Part shown: piece after piece, positions 23,762 to 33,100 of the stretch
Numbering within the stretch: position 1 is the first letter of the stretch
How the letters are laid out: every line of letters starts with the position of its first letter
Assembly: GCF_018987265.1 (NCBI RefSeq)
Contig: NZ_CP076855.1
Coordinates: forward strand, 310,001 to 374,000
DNA length: 64,000 bases
Direction of reading: 5' to 3'
Origin: Rhizobium sp. WYJ-E13
GTDB taxonomy: Bacteria; Pseudomonadota; Alphaproteobacteria; Rhizobiales; Rhizobiaceae
Program-made: the position numbers and the translations under genes
The notes under the pieces: generated by a model
Database searches by the model: none
What the model was told of the DNA's origin: nothing
What the model saw: the letters and a program-made list of their open reading frames with translations, nothing else

Positions 23762-25246
23762 ATGTCATACGCCAAAAAATACTCTGATGAAGTTCATGAT
23801 GCTTTGCCAAAGAACCGCAGTCTATACTACGCGGGTGGATGGCATAAGGCGAAGAGCGGTGGTCTCCGATCGGTTAGAAGCCCGGCAAACCAGGAAGAGT
23901 TAGGGCACGTGTCCTGGGCGGATGCCGACGATGTCGATGAAGCCGTTCGGGCCGCCTATTCGGGTTTCAAGATATGGCGCGGCGTAAAGCCACTGGAGCG
24001 TTGCAAAATCCTTAGGCGCTCTGCCGATGTAATCCGCGCCCATCGACGCGAACTCGCTCTGATCGATGCTGCCGACGGCGGCAATCCTGTGAAGGAACTG
24101 CTGAAAGACGTAGACATCGCTGCTGCCACGATCGACTATTACGCCGGACTGATCACGGAAATAAAGGGTGACACTATTCCCATGGGGGATGGCGTCTTGA
24201 ACTACTCCGTACGCGAACCTTTAGGGGTAATTGTCCGGATCAGCGCGTTCAACCACCCGATGCTTTTCGCCGGAATGAAAATCGCAGCGCCTCTCGCGGC
24301 CGGGAATTCGGTCATTGTGAAGTCCCCGGATCAGGCCCCGCTCTCGTCTTTGAGGCTGGCCGAACTGCTCGGTGACCTTTTCCCGCCGGGTGTTCTTACG
24401 GTGTTGTCTGGCGGGCGCGAATGCGGTGAAGCTCTCGTTACACATCCAAAGGTTGCGAAGATTGGATTGATCGGGTCGGTTCCAACTGGAAGGGCGATCC
24501 TGAAGGGGGCCGCAGCGGGCATGAAGAAAGTCACCCTGGAACTCGGTGGCAAAAATGCACTGATTGCATGCGCGGACGCCGACCCGGATAAGGTGGCCGA
24601 GGGGATCGTGAAGGGAATGAATTTCGCTTGGTGCGGTCAGTCCTGTGGATCGACGTCTCGTGCCTTCCTGCACTCCGACATTCACGATGCGGTCATCGAG
24701 CGGGTAAAGGCGGCAGTAGAGAGGATCAGGCCAGGCTTGCCGACAGATGATACGACCGAAATGGGATCCCTAATCAGTAGGGAGCATAGAGACAAGGTCT
24801 GGTCCCATATTAGATCCGCGAAGGAGGAGGGCGCCAGATTGGTGACGGGGGCGGAGGCGCCCGCGGAACCGGGCCTGTCCGATGGATTTTACATCCTTCC
24901 AACGGTTTTTGCCGATGTGACCCAGTCGATGACGCTCGCAAAGGAAGAGGTGTTCGGGCCGGTGCTGGCCGTTCTAAAATGGGAAGACGAAGTCGCGCTG
25001 ATGAAGGATGTCAACGCTGTCGACTTCGGCTTGACGGCCGCCATATGGACGTCGAACCTGTCGACCGCTCACCGGTTGGCCCACGAGGTCGAAGCCGGTT
25101 ATGTTTGGATCAATAACACCAGCGCCCATTTCCTTGGCGCGCCGTTCGGCGGAACGAAGCAGTCGGGGCTTGGGCGCGAAGAATCCATCAGCGAATTGCT
25201 GGATTGCACGGACGTGAAAAACATCAATGTGACCTTCCAGCCCTGA
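23762..25246 (+). CDS. Aldehyde dehydrogenase (NAD(P)-dependent)
   Basis: 494 residues from the ATG at 23762. The family landmarks are present: I-S-A-F-N-H-P, E-L-G-G-K-N (catalytic Glu), the nucleophile Cys in W-C-G-Q-S-C-G-S-T, and the late E-E-V-F-G-P-V-L. The residues around the nucleophile (S-C-G-S-T-S-R) differ from the common Q-x-C-x-A-G-x-R form. It is the last gene of the importer operon. It would oxidise an aldehyde to an acid, possibly the product of the thiamine-diphosphate decarboxylase at 18301, which is transcribed divergently from this operon. Confidence 0.88.
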   Translation: MSYAKKYSDEVHDALPKNRSLYYAGGWHKAKSGGLRSVRSPANQEELGHVSWADADDVDEAVRAAYSGFKIWRGVKPLERCKILRRSADVIRAHRRELALIDAADGGNPVKELLKDVDIAAATIDYYAGLITEIKGDTIPMGDGVLNYSVREPLGVIVRISAFNHPMLFAGMKIAAPLAAGNSVIVKSPDQAPLSSLRLAELLGDLFPPGVLTVLSGGRECGEALVTHPKVAKIGLIGSVPTGRAILKGAAAGMKKVTLELGGKNALIACADADPDKVAEGIVKGMNFAWCGQSCGSTSRAFLHSDIHDAVIERVKAAVERIRPGLPTDDTTEMGSLISREHRDKVWSHIRSAKEEGARLVTGAEAPAEPGLSDGFYILPTVFADVTQSMTLAKEEVFGPVLAVLKWEDEVALMKDVNAVDFGLTAAIWTSNLSTAHRLAHEVEAGYVWINNTSAHFLGAPFGGTKQSGLGREESISELLDCTDVKNINVTFQP

Positions 25247-25701
25247 GCCACCTTGCTCGAGGAATTCTAACTGCTGCTTCTATGTTGAAAGATAGCGCGT
25301 GCGGCTTCCGGCGTCTTCGGTCCCAATCCAAAGGCGGCAGGCATGGCTGATAGTAGTGGACGCAGCCGCGTGCTTTCCGTTTAGGTAGAGATGGCGGCTC
25401 TTCATGACGTGCACAAAGGACATTTCTACGCAAGATGCTATGGGGCATATTGGATGTCCGGTTCTTATCAGATCCGATAGCGGTGTCCTCCAAAATAAGG
25501 CGTGGTGAAAAGGTGGAATATGATGCAACGCGAATGCTGGTGCAGATCGGGTTTCGCACGTCGATTTGCACCATAGGTTGTGCTGGCAGGACCGATCCTG
25601 ATGGTGGTCTATGCTGCAAGAACCAATCATCGTTGGCCACACCATTCCACCCACCTGCAGCGGGAAAAGGAAGGGCTGGCGCGGGGAATAGTCGCACGAG
25701 A
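25247..25701. other. Intergenic region between convergent genes, nothing recognised
   Basis: The aldehyde dehydrogenase and the P450 converge on this 455-base stretch. Short open frames exist but none looks like a protein family, and I see no strong terminator hairpin or operator. Confidence 0.4.
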
Positions 25702-26913
25702 TTACAGGCCGCTCGTCACGACCAGTTGGTCGACCCGCCTGATACCAGCATGACCGTGGGCTGCCGGATAGTTTCCAACAACCGTCATTCCTGGCATCTT
25801 CTCCAGTAACGCACTTATGCCCTCTTCGAGCTCTGCCTTAGCGAGAGCCTCTCCCAGGCATCGGTGCGGCCCGCCACCGAATACCGCGTGCCATCTTGAA
25901 TGCTCTCTGTTGATATCGAAGCGATCGGGATTTTCGAAGCGCTCCGGATCGCGCAGCGCAGACATTGTGGAGAGAGCTACGATGGAACCCTCAGGAATGG
26001 TGCTCCCGTCGAGAACAAGGTCCTCGGTGGCAAACCGCGGGACCGACGCCACTGCAGGCTCAAGCCGCAAGGATTCGAGAACGGCCGAATGGACGAGCCT
26101 CGTGTCAGCCTTGATCGCGTTCAATTGCTCCGTGTTCTGCAATAGTAGGGACACGAGGAAAACCATCGCCGCGCGCGTTGTATCGCTGCCTCCGATGATT
26201 ACCGTCACCAGTTGTTGAATCTCTTCACGAGCAGAAAGGGTTCCAGACGCCGCGACGGCTTGTATATAACTGGATATGAGGTCGCCGCGCGGATTCATAC
26301 GGCGATCATTCACCAGGCCTTCAACGTAGGCGCTGAGTTCTGCCGCAGCTTCATTCATGTCCAAAAGATGATCAACAGTCCACGTGTGGGTAAAAGCGCG
26401 GGCTACCCGATAAACCAGGCTGGTAAAATGCGGAACATCGCAGGCCTCTATTCCAAGGAGTGAGGCAATCGTTCTGGCCGGCAGAAGTGCCGCAAACTGA
26501 TCGCGGATTTCGAGAGCGGCATCCGGCGCGACGCCTTCCAGAAGCCGACGAGCCTCGTCCCTGATCTTGGGGCGCATTTCTTCGATCATACGAAACGCAA
26601 ATTGCCGTGTGAGAGGGCTGCGCCGATTTCGATGAACGTCGTCATTCGAAAACAGCATACTCGAGCTTATCAACTCGTAAAGCGGTCCCGTGGACACGCC
26701 GCGCAGGTTCATAAGTTCCGTTTCCACCTGACGAGTTCCAGGATGGGTGAAGAGACGTTCGACGTCTTTCGCCCGCAGGACTAAATACACGCCATCGCTG
26801 CGTCTAAAGAAGGGCATTCGGGCGCGCGCCGCACGGAATGTTTCGTGAGGATTGGCGTCGAGCTCTGAATAAGAAAGAGTGGTGAAATCGAAGTCGTCCG
26901 CATATTGCAGCAT
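25702..26913 (-). CDS. Cytochrome P450
   Basis: 403 residues from the ATG at 26913 (GGAGG upstream), the usual length for soluble class I bacterial P450s. The heme-binding loop is F-G-G-G-P-H-R-C-L-G, the E-x-x-R pair is in E-S-L-R-L-E-P, and the oxygen-activating I-helix reads I-G-G-S-D-T-T-R. It needs an outside ferredoxin; none is encoded beside it, though the Rieske and reductase genes of the window or a host ferredoxin might serve. It is transcribed opposite the operon to its left. It may demethylate or hydroxylate an aromatic substrate before the dioxygenase acts, which is inference from position. Confidence 0.9.
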   Translation of the reverse strand: MLQYADDFDFTTLSYSELDANPHETFRAARARMPFFRRSDGVYLVLRAKDVERLFTHPGTRQVETELMNLRGVSTGPLYELISSSMLFSNDDVHRNRRSPLTRQFAFRMIEEMRPKIRDEARRLLEGVAPDAALEIRDQFAALLPARTIASLLGIEACDVPHFTSLVYRVARAFTHTWTVDHLLDMNEAAAELSAYVEGLVNDRRMNPRGDLISSYIQAVAASGTLSAREEIQQLVTVIIGGSDTTRAAMVFLVSLLLQNTEQLNAIKADTRLVHSAVLESLRLEPAVASVPRFATEDLVLDGSTIPEGSIVALSTMSALRDPERFENPDRFDINREHSRWHAVFGGGPHRCLGEALAKAELEEGISALLEKMPGMTVVGNYPAAHGHAGIRRVDQLVVTSGL

Positions 26914-27573
26914 TGATCCTGGCCTCCGTTGCGCTCTAGCATAAGGAGGATTTGTTTTCCTTTGACACCGTGAACGAGACAGATGATTGCAGATGCAGCC
27001 CATTGTAATCGTGTCGGCATGCTTTGCGCTTGTGCCGCGACACACGATCGGAAGCCTTCGATGAGGTTCGCGTATCGGTCGGATGGGACTAACAGATAAC
27101 CTATGTGAGAACGTGTTTCTATGACGGAGGCCAGGGGCCAAACGATTTTGCGGATGCGCGTCACTGTCCTATCATGCGACGATTGTCGCCGCGCTGGGCG
27201 ACTCCAGACGATGGTGGCCAGGCTTGTTGGCCGACCTGAAGCCGCTTCTTCCGTAGGCCCTACTTTTGTCTTCGGCCTGTATCCAGGCTCTTGGGATTAA
27301 GCGTCGACGAAGCACTCAGCCGGAGCTTGCTCCAGCTGAAAACGTGTGAGCGACACATCGGATACGCAAATCGCTGGGGCCAACGGATCAAATAGGTACG
27401 ACGCGGAATCCTTATGGAAAGCACATGGTCGGACCTGCGGACGAGTGGCCCCGCAGGCTGACAAGGAACACGATGACTTTCGAGAAGAGGCTCTTTAAAG
27501 GGCATGCCTGACGAGGATTGCCTCGCCGGGCACGTCGAAACAGCCGAGCAAACGGATGATGAAACCTTCCTGC
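26914..27573. other. 660-base gap without a recognised gene
   Basis: Open frames run upstream of the P450 and through 27260-27505, but none resembles a known protein or has a convincing ribosome binding site. It may hold the P450 promoter and old gene debris. No copy of either operator family was found here. Confidence 0.4.
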
Positions 27574-28566
27574 TTACAGTGAGTATGTCTCGAAGCTAGA
27601 CGGGTGAAAAAGCTCGTCGACCTGCACCCGACGGGGAGACAAGCCCTGTTCATGATGATAGCGAAGAAACGTCTCCAGAACATGATGATTGCTTTCAACG
27701 CCGTAGGTCCACGCATCCGAACCCATAAGCGCTCGTGTTCGGCCTACGAGCTCCTCGATAAACGGCAAAGTGACCTTGTTTGCAGATGTGTCGAGGAGGG
27801 CATCTTCGGCAACTTTCTTGGCAGAGGCAAATGCCTTGAACAGCGATGCCGGAAGCCACGGGTGTGTCGCGGCGAGACTGCGGCGGATACCGACAACATG
27901 CATGATCGGAAAGATCTTCGTGTCACGGTAATAATCTTCGGCCTCGGAAATGGTATCCGCAAAAAGACGCGAGATATTGGGGTCGCCCTCGTCGAAACAT
28001 TTAGGCGAGCGCGGGCCGATGAACGCATCGATATCTCCGCAGGCCAACATCTCGTTGAGGGTTGCACCGGCGGGAGCTGGGATCACTGTCAGATCTTGGG
28101 GTAGCTCCACATTTATCTTTTCGGGACGTCCGGGCTCGTTCATTCCCCCACGTACCCAGATAATCTCGGACGGTTTCACGCCATATCGGTCCTGCAATAT
28201 GCCGCGAAGCCAAACGTTGGCAGTCAATTGATATTCTGCGATACCGACACGCCGTCCTCTCAGAAGGGCGGCGTCGCGAATGCCCCGGTCTTTCCGAACG
28301 TATACAGAAGTATGCCGGAACGCCCGGGATAGAAATACGGGAATGGCGATGTATTCCGGGTTCGATCGGGCAATGGAAATGCAGTAGGACGACAGTGAGA
28401 GCTCGCTTATATCGAAAGCGGACTGTCGGAAGGCCCGAAAGAACATCTCTTCAGGCGACAGCAGGATACAGGAAGGATTGACCCCTTCGATCCTCACGCG
28501 GCCATCGAATATTGCGCGGGTCCTGTCGTAGTCTCCCATAGCCAGTGAAAGGGTTATGGCTGACAT
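27574..28566 (-). CDS. 4,5-dihydroxyphthalate decarboxylase
   Basis: 330 residues from the ATG at 28566 (AGGAGA upstream), the normal length for the family. The match is strong along the chain: M-G-D-Y-D-R-T-R-A-I-F-D-G-R-V, F-D-I-S-E-L-S-L-S-S-Y-C-I-S, Y-Q-L-T-A-N-V-W-L-R-G-I-L-Q-D-R-Y-G-V, F-P-I-M-H-V-V and the C-terminal H-H-E-Q-G-L-S. In phthalate degradation (Pht5/OphC) it converts 4,5-dihydroxyphthalate to protocatechuate. With the SDR, oxygenase and reductase close by, the genes form a full phthalate-like upper pathway. A CTTAG-type site lies 70 bases upstream. Related ring acids could equally be the substrate. Confidence 0.87.
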   Translation of the reverse strand: MSAITLSLAMGDYDRTRAIFDGRVRIEGVNPSCILLSPEEMFFRAFRQSAFDISELSLSSYCISIARSNPEYIAIPVFLSRAFRHTSVYVRKDRGIRDAALLRGRRVGIAEYQLTANVWLRGILQDRYGVKPSEIIWVRGGMNEPGRPEKINVELPQDLTVIPAPAGATLNEMLACGDIDAFIGPRSPKCFDEGDPNISRLFADTISEAEDYYRDTKIFPIMHVVGIRRSLAATHPWLPASLFKAFASAKKVAEDALLDTSANKVTLPFIEELVGRTRALMGSDAWTYGVESNHHVLETFLRYHHEQGLSPRRVQVDELFHPSSFETYSL

Positions 28567-28636
28567 TTTTTCTCCTGTTTTGACGTGCAATGCACAGGCG
28601 CCAGGTGCGCTTGCAGCCGATTTGCTGAGATTATAG

Positions 28637-28650
28637 TTTAGCTACCTAAG
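28637..28650. promoter_or_regulatory. CTTAG-N4-CTAA site in front of the decarboxylase
   Basis: TTTAG-CTAC-CTAAG on the plus strand, which is CTTAG-GTAG-CTAAA facing the decarboxylase gene. It shares the pattern of the 29565 site and is a probable MarR operator. Confidence 0.65.
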
Positions 28651-28736
28651 TAATTGGCGCGGCGAAACGGGCCGATATTGCACTCTAAGATAGCGAAATG
28701 CCCGCAAAACATGTAATCGCTTGATGCCGGCTTTCG

Positions 28737-29495
28737 TTACTTCATGACGGCACCGCCGTCGACGACGAGTGTCTGCCCAGTTACGAAGTCGCTATCTTGC
28801 GAGCAGAAGAAAAGGAGCGCGCCAATGAGGTCCGCTGGTACCTGAGAGCGCGGGATTGCGCGGGACGCTACTGTGGCTTCCGCACCTTTGCCCTGCCATG
28901 TCGGATTGGTTGCGACATTCTCACTCATCGTGAGCCCTGGCGCGATGGCGTTAACGCATACGCCGCTGGCACCGAGTTCACGCGCGAGGCATCGCGTCAT
29001 AGCCACGACGGCTCCCTTGGAGGACACGTAGTGCAGCATGCCGGCCATGCCTTTGAACACCGTGCCCGAGGCGATGTTCAAGATCTTCCCGTGATTTTGC
29101 GAGATCATATGAGGAGCGACCGCCTGTGAGCATAGGAAAGGCCCGCGAACGTTGACGTCCATCACCTTGTCCCACTCCGACGGATCGATCTCCAAGAAAG
29201 GCTTCTTATTCAGGCTCGCGAAGATCGCGGCATTGTTGACAAGCCCATCGATCCGCCCGAATTCCGAAACGGCGGTGGCGACCATTTCGCCGACCGAATC
29301 TTTGTCGGAGACATCCGTGGAGACAAAGCGGGCCAATCCCCCGTTGCGGACGATTGCATCGGCGGTGCCTTCGCCATTGGCAATGTCAGCCAGAATTAGT
29401 TGAGCGCCTTCGGCGGCAAGTGCCTGGCTGAAGACGGCGCCGATCCCGGACGCTGCGCCTGTTACGATTACAACCTTACCCTTCAATCTGTCCAT
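28737..29495 (-). CDS. Short-chain dehydrogenase, probable dihydrodiol dehydrogenase
   Basis: 252 residues from the ATG at 29495 (AGGAGA upstream). The NAD-binding turn is T-G-A-A-S-G-I-G, followed by N-N-A-A-I, the catalytic Ser (N-I-A-S-G), and Tyr-Lys in Y-V-S-S-K. It is a classical SDR. Between an oxygenase and a decarboxylase it most likely re-aromatises the cis-dihydrodiol made by the dioxygenase. The best-known phthalate dihydrodiol dehydrogenase (Pht4) is of another family, so this would be a functional substitute. It is divergent from the oxygenase and shares its regulatory region. Confidence 0.87.
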   Translation of the reverse strand: MDRLKGKVVIVTGAASGIGAVFSQALAAEGAQLILADIANGEGTADAIVRNGGLARFVSTDVSDKDSVGEMVATAVSEFGRIDGLVNNAAIFASLNKKPFLEIDPSEWDKVMDVNVRGPFLCSQAVAPHMISQNHGKILNIASGTVFKGMAGMLHYVSSKGAVVAMTRCLARELGASGVCVNAIAPGLTMSENVATNPTWQGKGAEATVASRAIPRSQVPADLIGALLFFCSQDSDFVTGQTLVVDGGAVMK

Positions 29496-29564
29496 GATTT
29501 TCTCCTGTGGCGGTCGAGCAATTCGGCACTCGACATCCGGGGCAACATGGCATATCCTGAACAA

Positions 29565-29578
29565 CTTAGGAAGCTAAG
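29565..29578. promoter_or_regulatory. CTTAG-N4-CTAAG palindrome between SDR and oxygenase
   Basis: CTTAG-GAAG-CTAAG is the most symmetric copy of this site, with perfect 5-bp arms. It lies 18 bases upstream of the oxygenase start and 70 bases upstream of the SDR start, so one bound dimer could control both directions. Confidence 0.75.
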
Positions 29579-29595
29579 AATTTTTTGGAGGAGCA

Positions 29596-30885
29596 ATGCT
29601 TACCGCAGAAGAAAACGATTTGATCTGCCGCGTCGAAGGTGAGGCCCCAATGGGCAAGCTGATGAGAGAATTTTGGTTGCCCGCTTGTCTGTCGGAGGAG
29701 GTTCCTTCAAACGACTGCGATCCGGTGCGTGTGCGGCTGCTCGGAGAGGACCTCGTGGCATTCCGCGATAGCGACGGACGTGTTGGTATCGTCGGGGAGT
29801 TTTGTCCGCACCGACGGGCGTCGCTGTTCTTTGGACGTAACGAGGAGTGCGGCTTACGTTGCCTCTATCATGGCTGGAAAATCGATGTGGAAGGCACGGT
29901 ACTGGAAATGGCCTCGGAGCCGCCGGAAAGTACCTTCAAGGACAAGATCAAGCACACGGCGTATCCCACAAGAGAGGCCGGTGGGTTCATCTGGGTGTAT
30001 ATGGGCGACAAGTCACGCATGCCGGAGTTCGAGCCGCCGCTATTTGCGCCGACGCCGGAGACAAAGGTCAGCATTCTTAAAGTGCATGTAAAGGCAAACT
30101 GGGCCCAGTGTCTCGAAGGAGCCATCGATTCCGCCCACAGCTCGAGCCTGCATTCCACCGATATGCCGCCCGCGATGGTCGGTAGTTCGACTGCCACGGG
30201 AACCGCCTGGCAGCGACCGTCGACCGACAAAGCGCCGCGTCTGCAGCCGGAGCCCACGGACTACGGTTTCAAATACGCCGCGATCCGAAGGCCGATCAAG
30301 AATTCGGCGACTCACGATTACGTGCGAATCACGCATTTTGTTGCCCCGTTCACAGTGCTCATTCCGCCCAACAACGTCTACAACGTCTCGCAGATGAACG
30401 CTCCGACCGACGATGAAAACTCGGTACTCTATATCATAGCCTGGACGGAAAGCGGGCCTGGAGTCGATCAGGAGGCCTGGAGAAAGTTCACCCGCATGCG
30501 TGTCGGAATTGAGCTAGATGAAACCTACCGCAAGGTCGACACCCGTGAAAACAATTACGGCCAGGACCGTCAAAAGATGCGATTGGGAGACTTTACGGGA
30601 ATATCCGGCTTTCCGCATCAAGACATCGTCATGTGGGAAACCATGGGGTCGATGGCCAACCGTACGGAAGAGCGCTTGGGCGCCAGCGATGTGGCGATCG
30701 TCGAGTTCCGGCGGACGATGGTTAAGGCCGTCCGGGAGTTCCTGGAGGGGAAGCCGGCGATCGGAACACAGGCCTCGCGCGGACCGCGACCGGGACTACG
30801 TTCGTTTGAGGGCGTAATTCCGAAAACGACCGATTGGCGGGATCTCGGCAAGGCCGGTAGTGCAACAGCCGCCGCTGCGGAGTGA
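29596..30885 (+). CDS. Rieske non-heme iron oxygenase, phthalate 4,5-dioxygenase type
   Basis: 429 residues. The Rieske ligands are C70-x-H72 and C89-x-x-H92 (C-P-H-R-R-A-S and C-L-Y-H-G-W-K). The mononuclear iron motif has D178, H181 and H186 in A-I-D-S-A-H-S-S-S-L-H. These positions equal those of the paralogue at 4670, but this copy is closer to phthalate 4,5-dioxygenase (L-F-F-G-R-N-E-E-C-G-L-R-C). GGAGGAG precedes the ATG. It leads the operon with the TerB-like protein, aldehyde dehydrogenase and a phthalate-type reductase. It should insert oxygen into the ring of a carboxylated aromatic; phthalate itself is only the best guess. Confidence 0.92.
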   Translation: MLTAEENDLICRVEGEAPMGKLMREFWLPACLSEEVPSNDCDPVRVRLLGEDLVAFRDSDGRVGIVGEFCPHRRASLFFGRNEECGLRCLYHGWKIDVEGTVLEMASEPPESTFKDKIKHTAYPTREAGGFIWVYMGDKSRMPEFEPPLFAPTPETKVSILKVHVKANWAQCLEGAIDSAHSSSLHSTDMPPAMVGSSTATGTAWQRPSTDKAPRLQPEPTDYGFKYAAIRRPIKNSATHDYVRITHFVAPFTVLIPPNNVYNVSQMNAPTDDENSVLYIIAWTESGPGVDQEAWRKFTRMRVGIELDETYRKVDTRENNYGQDRQKMRLGDFTGISGFPHQDIVMWETMGSMANRTEERLGASDVAIVEFRRTMVKAVREFLEGKPAIGTQASRGPRPGLRSFEGVIPKTTDWRDLGKAGSATAAAAE

Positions 30886-30943
30886 CAACCGCCTGGTTCG
30901 GCAAGACTCCGGTCCCCAACCCCAGCCAATAGAAGAGCGCAGC

Positions 30944-31522
30944 ATGGACGCACTTTATACCCTCGACCGGTTCTTCGATCTCTGTTCGAAAGAACCGGCG
31001 CCGGCTGACAATGAATTGTCGGCGGCATTTGCAAGACTGAAGCCCAGCGGATGTCCAGATTTTCCAAGACCCGATGGAGCACGGGCTTTCGCCGCCATCG
31101 AGCATCTTGCCAGGGAGGCGACAGACGCCGTCGATCAGACTTCCAGCAGGGCTAGCCCAAGCAAGGACGTAGGCGCTTTTGCAGAGCTTCTCGTTGCAGC
31201 CTCGATCGCTGCCGCCAAGTCTGACCAGCGCTTTAACGAAGAAGACCTGAAGGCGATTGCCTCTCTTCTGGAGGCCGAAGCTGATCGCGACAGCAATATA
31301 AGGATGGTGCGTGAAGAAATTCTACGGCCGATGATGATCGAGCATATGACACGGCGCCACTGGACAAGGGCGGAGACGGTGGAACTCTACACAGCTTCGC
31401 GCCTGGCAATTGATGCAAGCGACGAGCTCTCCGAACATTACCTCAAGATGCTCGCGGCACGGCTTGGTTTGGAGCAGGCTCTGACCGACCAGATCGAAGT
31501 CGTGATCGCACGGAGGAGGTGA
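30944..31522 (+). CDS. TerB/DUF533-like helical protein in the oxygenase operon
   Basis: 192 residues from the ATG at 30944. The C-terminal half (about residues 75-190) looks like the all-helical DUF533/TerB-like domain: A-A-S-I-A-A-A-K-S-D-Q-R-F-N-E-E-D, then E-L-Y-T-A-S-R-L-A-I-D, L-K-M-L-A-A-R-L-G-L. Typical DUF533 proteins have an N-terminal membrane segment; this one lacks it and has a soluble N-terminus with a C-P-D-F-P-R-P block. It lies between the oxygenase and an aldehyde dehydrogenase, three bases before the latter. I know of no role for this fold in ring hydroxylation, so the function is open. Confidence 0.72.
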   Translation: MDALYTLDRFFDLCSKEPAPADNELSAAFARLKPSGCPDFPRPDGARAFAAIEHLAREATDAVDQTSSRASPSKDVGAFAELLVAASIAAAKSDQRFNEEDLKAIASLLEAEADRDSNIRMVREEILRPMMIEHMTRRHWTRAETVELYTASRLAIDASDELSEHYLKMLAARLGLEQALTDQIEVVIARRR

Positions 31523-31525
31523 CCT

Positions 31526-33007
31526 ATGGATCAGGTTATAAAGATTGCGGAAGGCATCTGGGAGCCTACGAGGCTTCCGATGCTCATCGACGGCGAAGAC
31601 GTTATCGTGTCCGATTGGATCGAAGTTCGAAATCCAGCTACTCCGGACGAGGTTGTCGGGTTCGTCCCGCGTGCGACGCCGCGCGACGTCCAGGCGGCCG
31701 TCACTGTTGCGAAGTCGGCGCAGAAGGAATGGGGCAGCAAGAGCTTCTGCACGAGAGCGGAGATTCTTTCGATGGCCATCGATACGCTGCGAAAGGACGT
31801 CGAAGAGCGAGCGGTGTTGCTTGTCAGGGAGAACGGCAAGGTTCTTTCCGAAGCTCTTGGAGAGATCAAAGCGATACCCGCGCGACAGGAGCTTGCTTTT
31901 GGGCTTGCTCCGGAACTCGATGCCGGGAAATTCTTCGAGAATGCAAACGGTCAGACCAAGGTATCCTATCGGCCATTCGGTGTCGTTGCTTCGATCGTTC
32001 CCTGGAACGCACCTTTGAGCCTTGGGTTCGGCCAACTCGTGTCAGCGCTCCTTGCTGGGAACGCTGTCGTTCTTAAACCACCGGAGTCCTGCCCGCTGAC
32101 GCTCATGTGGTCCGTTCGGATGTTCGCGGAGCGACTGCCCCGTGGATTGGTAAATATTGTGACCGGTTATCCGGAGGAGATTGGTGACGCCCTCACGCGC
32201 CATCCGGACGTAGGAAAAATTGCCTTCACAGGGAGTATCCCCGCTGCGCGCCGAATCATGGCAGGGGCAGCCGACACGATCAAAAGCTTGACGCTGGAAC
32301 TTGGCGGCAACGATCCTGCAGTCATTCTCCCCGACCTCGATCTCACCGATGAAACGATGGATAGAATGGCCCGCGCCGTCTTTCGTATGTCTGGTCAAAT
32401 ATGCATGGCGATCAAGCGGATCTATGTGCCCGCCAAGATTGAGGGCAGGTTCCTCGATCGCTTTTCCCGGTCTGTCGACCGGATGGTGCTGGGGAACGGC
32501 TTGCGTGACGGGGTCACGATGGGGCCGCTGCACACTCGCAAGTCCCTCGATCGCGCGACCCGACTTGTCGCGGATGCCGAAGCTGCGGGAGCCGAGGTCA
32601 TTCGGCTCGGATCGATCGACCCCTCCGTCGCCGACGGGGGAGGCTATTTTATGCAGCCGACCGTCGTTACCTCGGTGTCGGATGACGTCGAGCTCATCGT
32701 TGACGAGCAGTTCTGCCCTGCAATTCCTGTTTCGAAGTATACGGATATCGACGATGCGGTGGATCGGGCCAACCAGTCGGTTTTTGCGCTCGGCGCTTCT
32801 ATTTGGAGTGCCGATGTGGAGAGTGCGGCCAAGATAGCGCGTCGCTTCGAAGCAGGAACAGTTTTTGTGAATGCTCATGGCACCGAGGCAGTTAACAGGC
32901 GGGCACCCTATGGCGGCATGAAGCAGAGCGGTATCGGTAGGAAGTCCGGCATCGAAGGTATTCTCGAGTATTCGGAAGCCCAGACGCTGTCGACGTTCCT
33001 CGGATAA
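31526..33007 (+). CDS. Aldehyde dehydrogenase (NAD(P)-dependent)
   Basis: 493 residues with V-P-W-N-A-P-L near residue 158, the catalytic Glu in E-L-G-G-N-D, the nucleophile in S-G-Q-I-C-M-A, and Y-G-G-M-K-Q-S-G-I-G near the end. A GGAGGAGGT precedes the ATG, and it starts three bases after the TerB-like gene. An aldehyde dehydrogenase inside the operon suggests that the oxygenase substrate carries a side chain, or that a demethylation or side-chain-cleavage aldehyde must be removed, which phthalate itself would not require. Confidence 0.9.
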   Translation: MDQVIKIAEGIWEPTRLPMLIDGEDVIVSDWIEVRNPATPDEVVGFVPRATPRDVQAAVTVAKSAQKEWGSKSFCTRAEILSMAIDTLRKDVEERAVLLVRENGKVLSEALGEIKAIPARQELAFGLAPELDAGKFFENANGQTKVSYRPFGVVASIVPWNAPLSLGFGQLVSALLAGNAVVLKPPESCPLTLMWSVRMFAERLPRGLVNIVTGYPEEIGDALTRHPDVGKIAFTGSIPAARRIMAGAADTIKSLTLELGGNDPAVILPDLDLTDETMDRMARAVFRMSGQICMAIKRIYVPAKIEGRFLDRFSRSVDRMVLGNGLRDGVTMGPLHTRKSLDRATRLVADAEAAGAEVIRLGSIDPSVADGGGYFMQPTVVTSVSDDVELIVDEQFCPAIPVSKYTDIDDAVDRANQSVFALGASIWSADVESAAKIARRFEAGTVFVNAHGTEAVNRRAPYGGMKQSGIGRKSGIEGILEYSEAQTLSTFLG

Positions 33008-33100
33008 GGCAAAAACGTCGTTATTCAAACTGCGTTCAATGAAACAACCGCTGGAGAAGACCTTGCTTGGGCGCTCACGAGCCGGGAGAATGATATAGAT

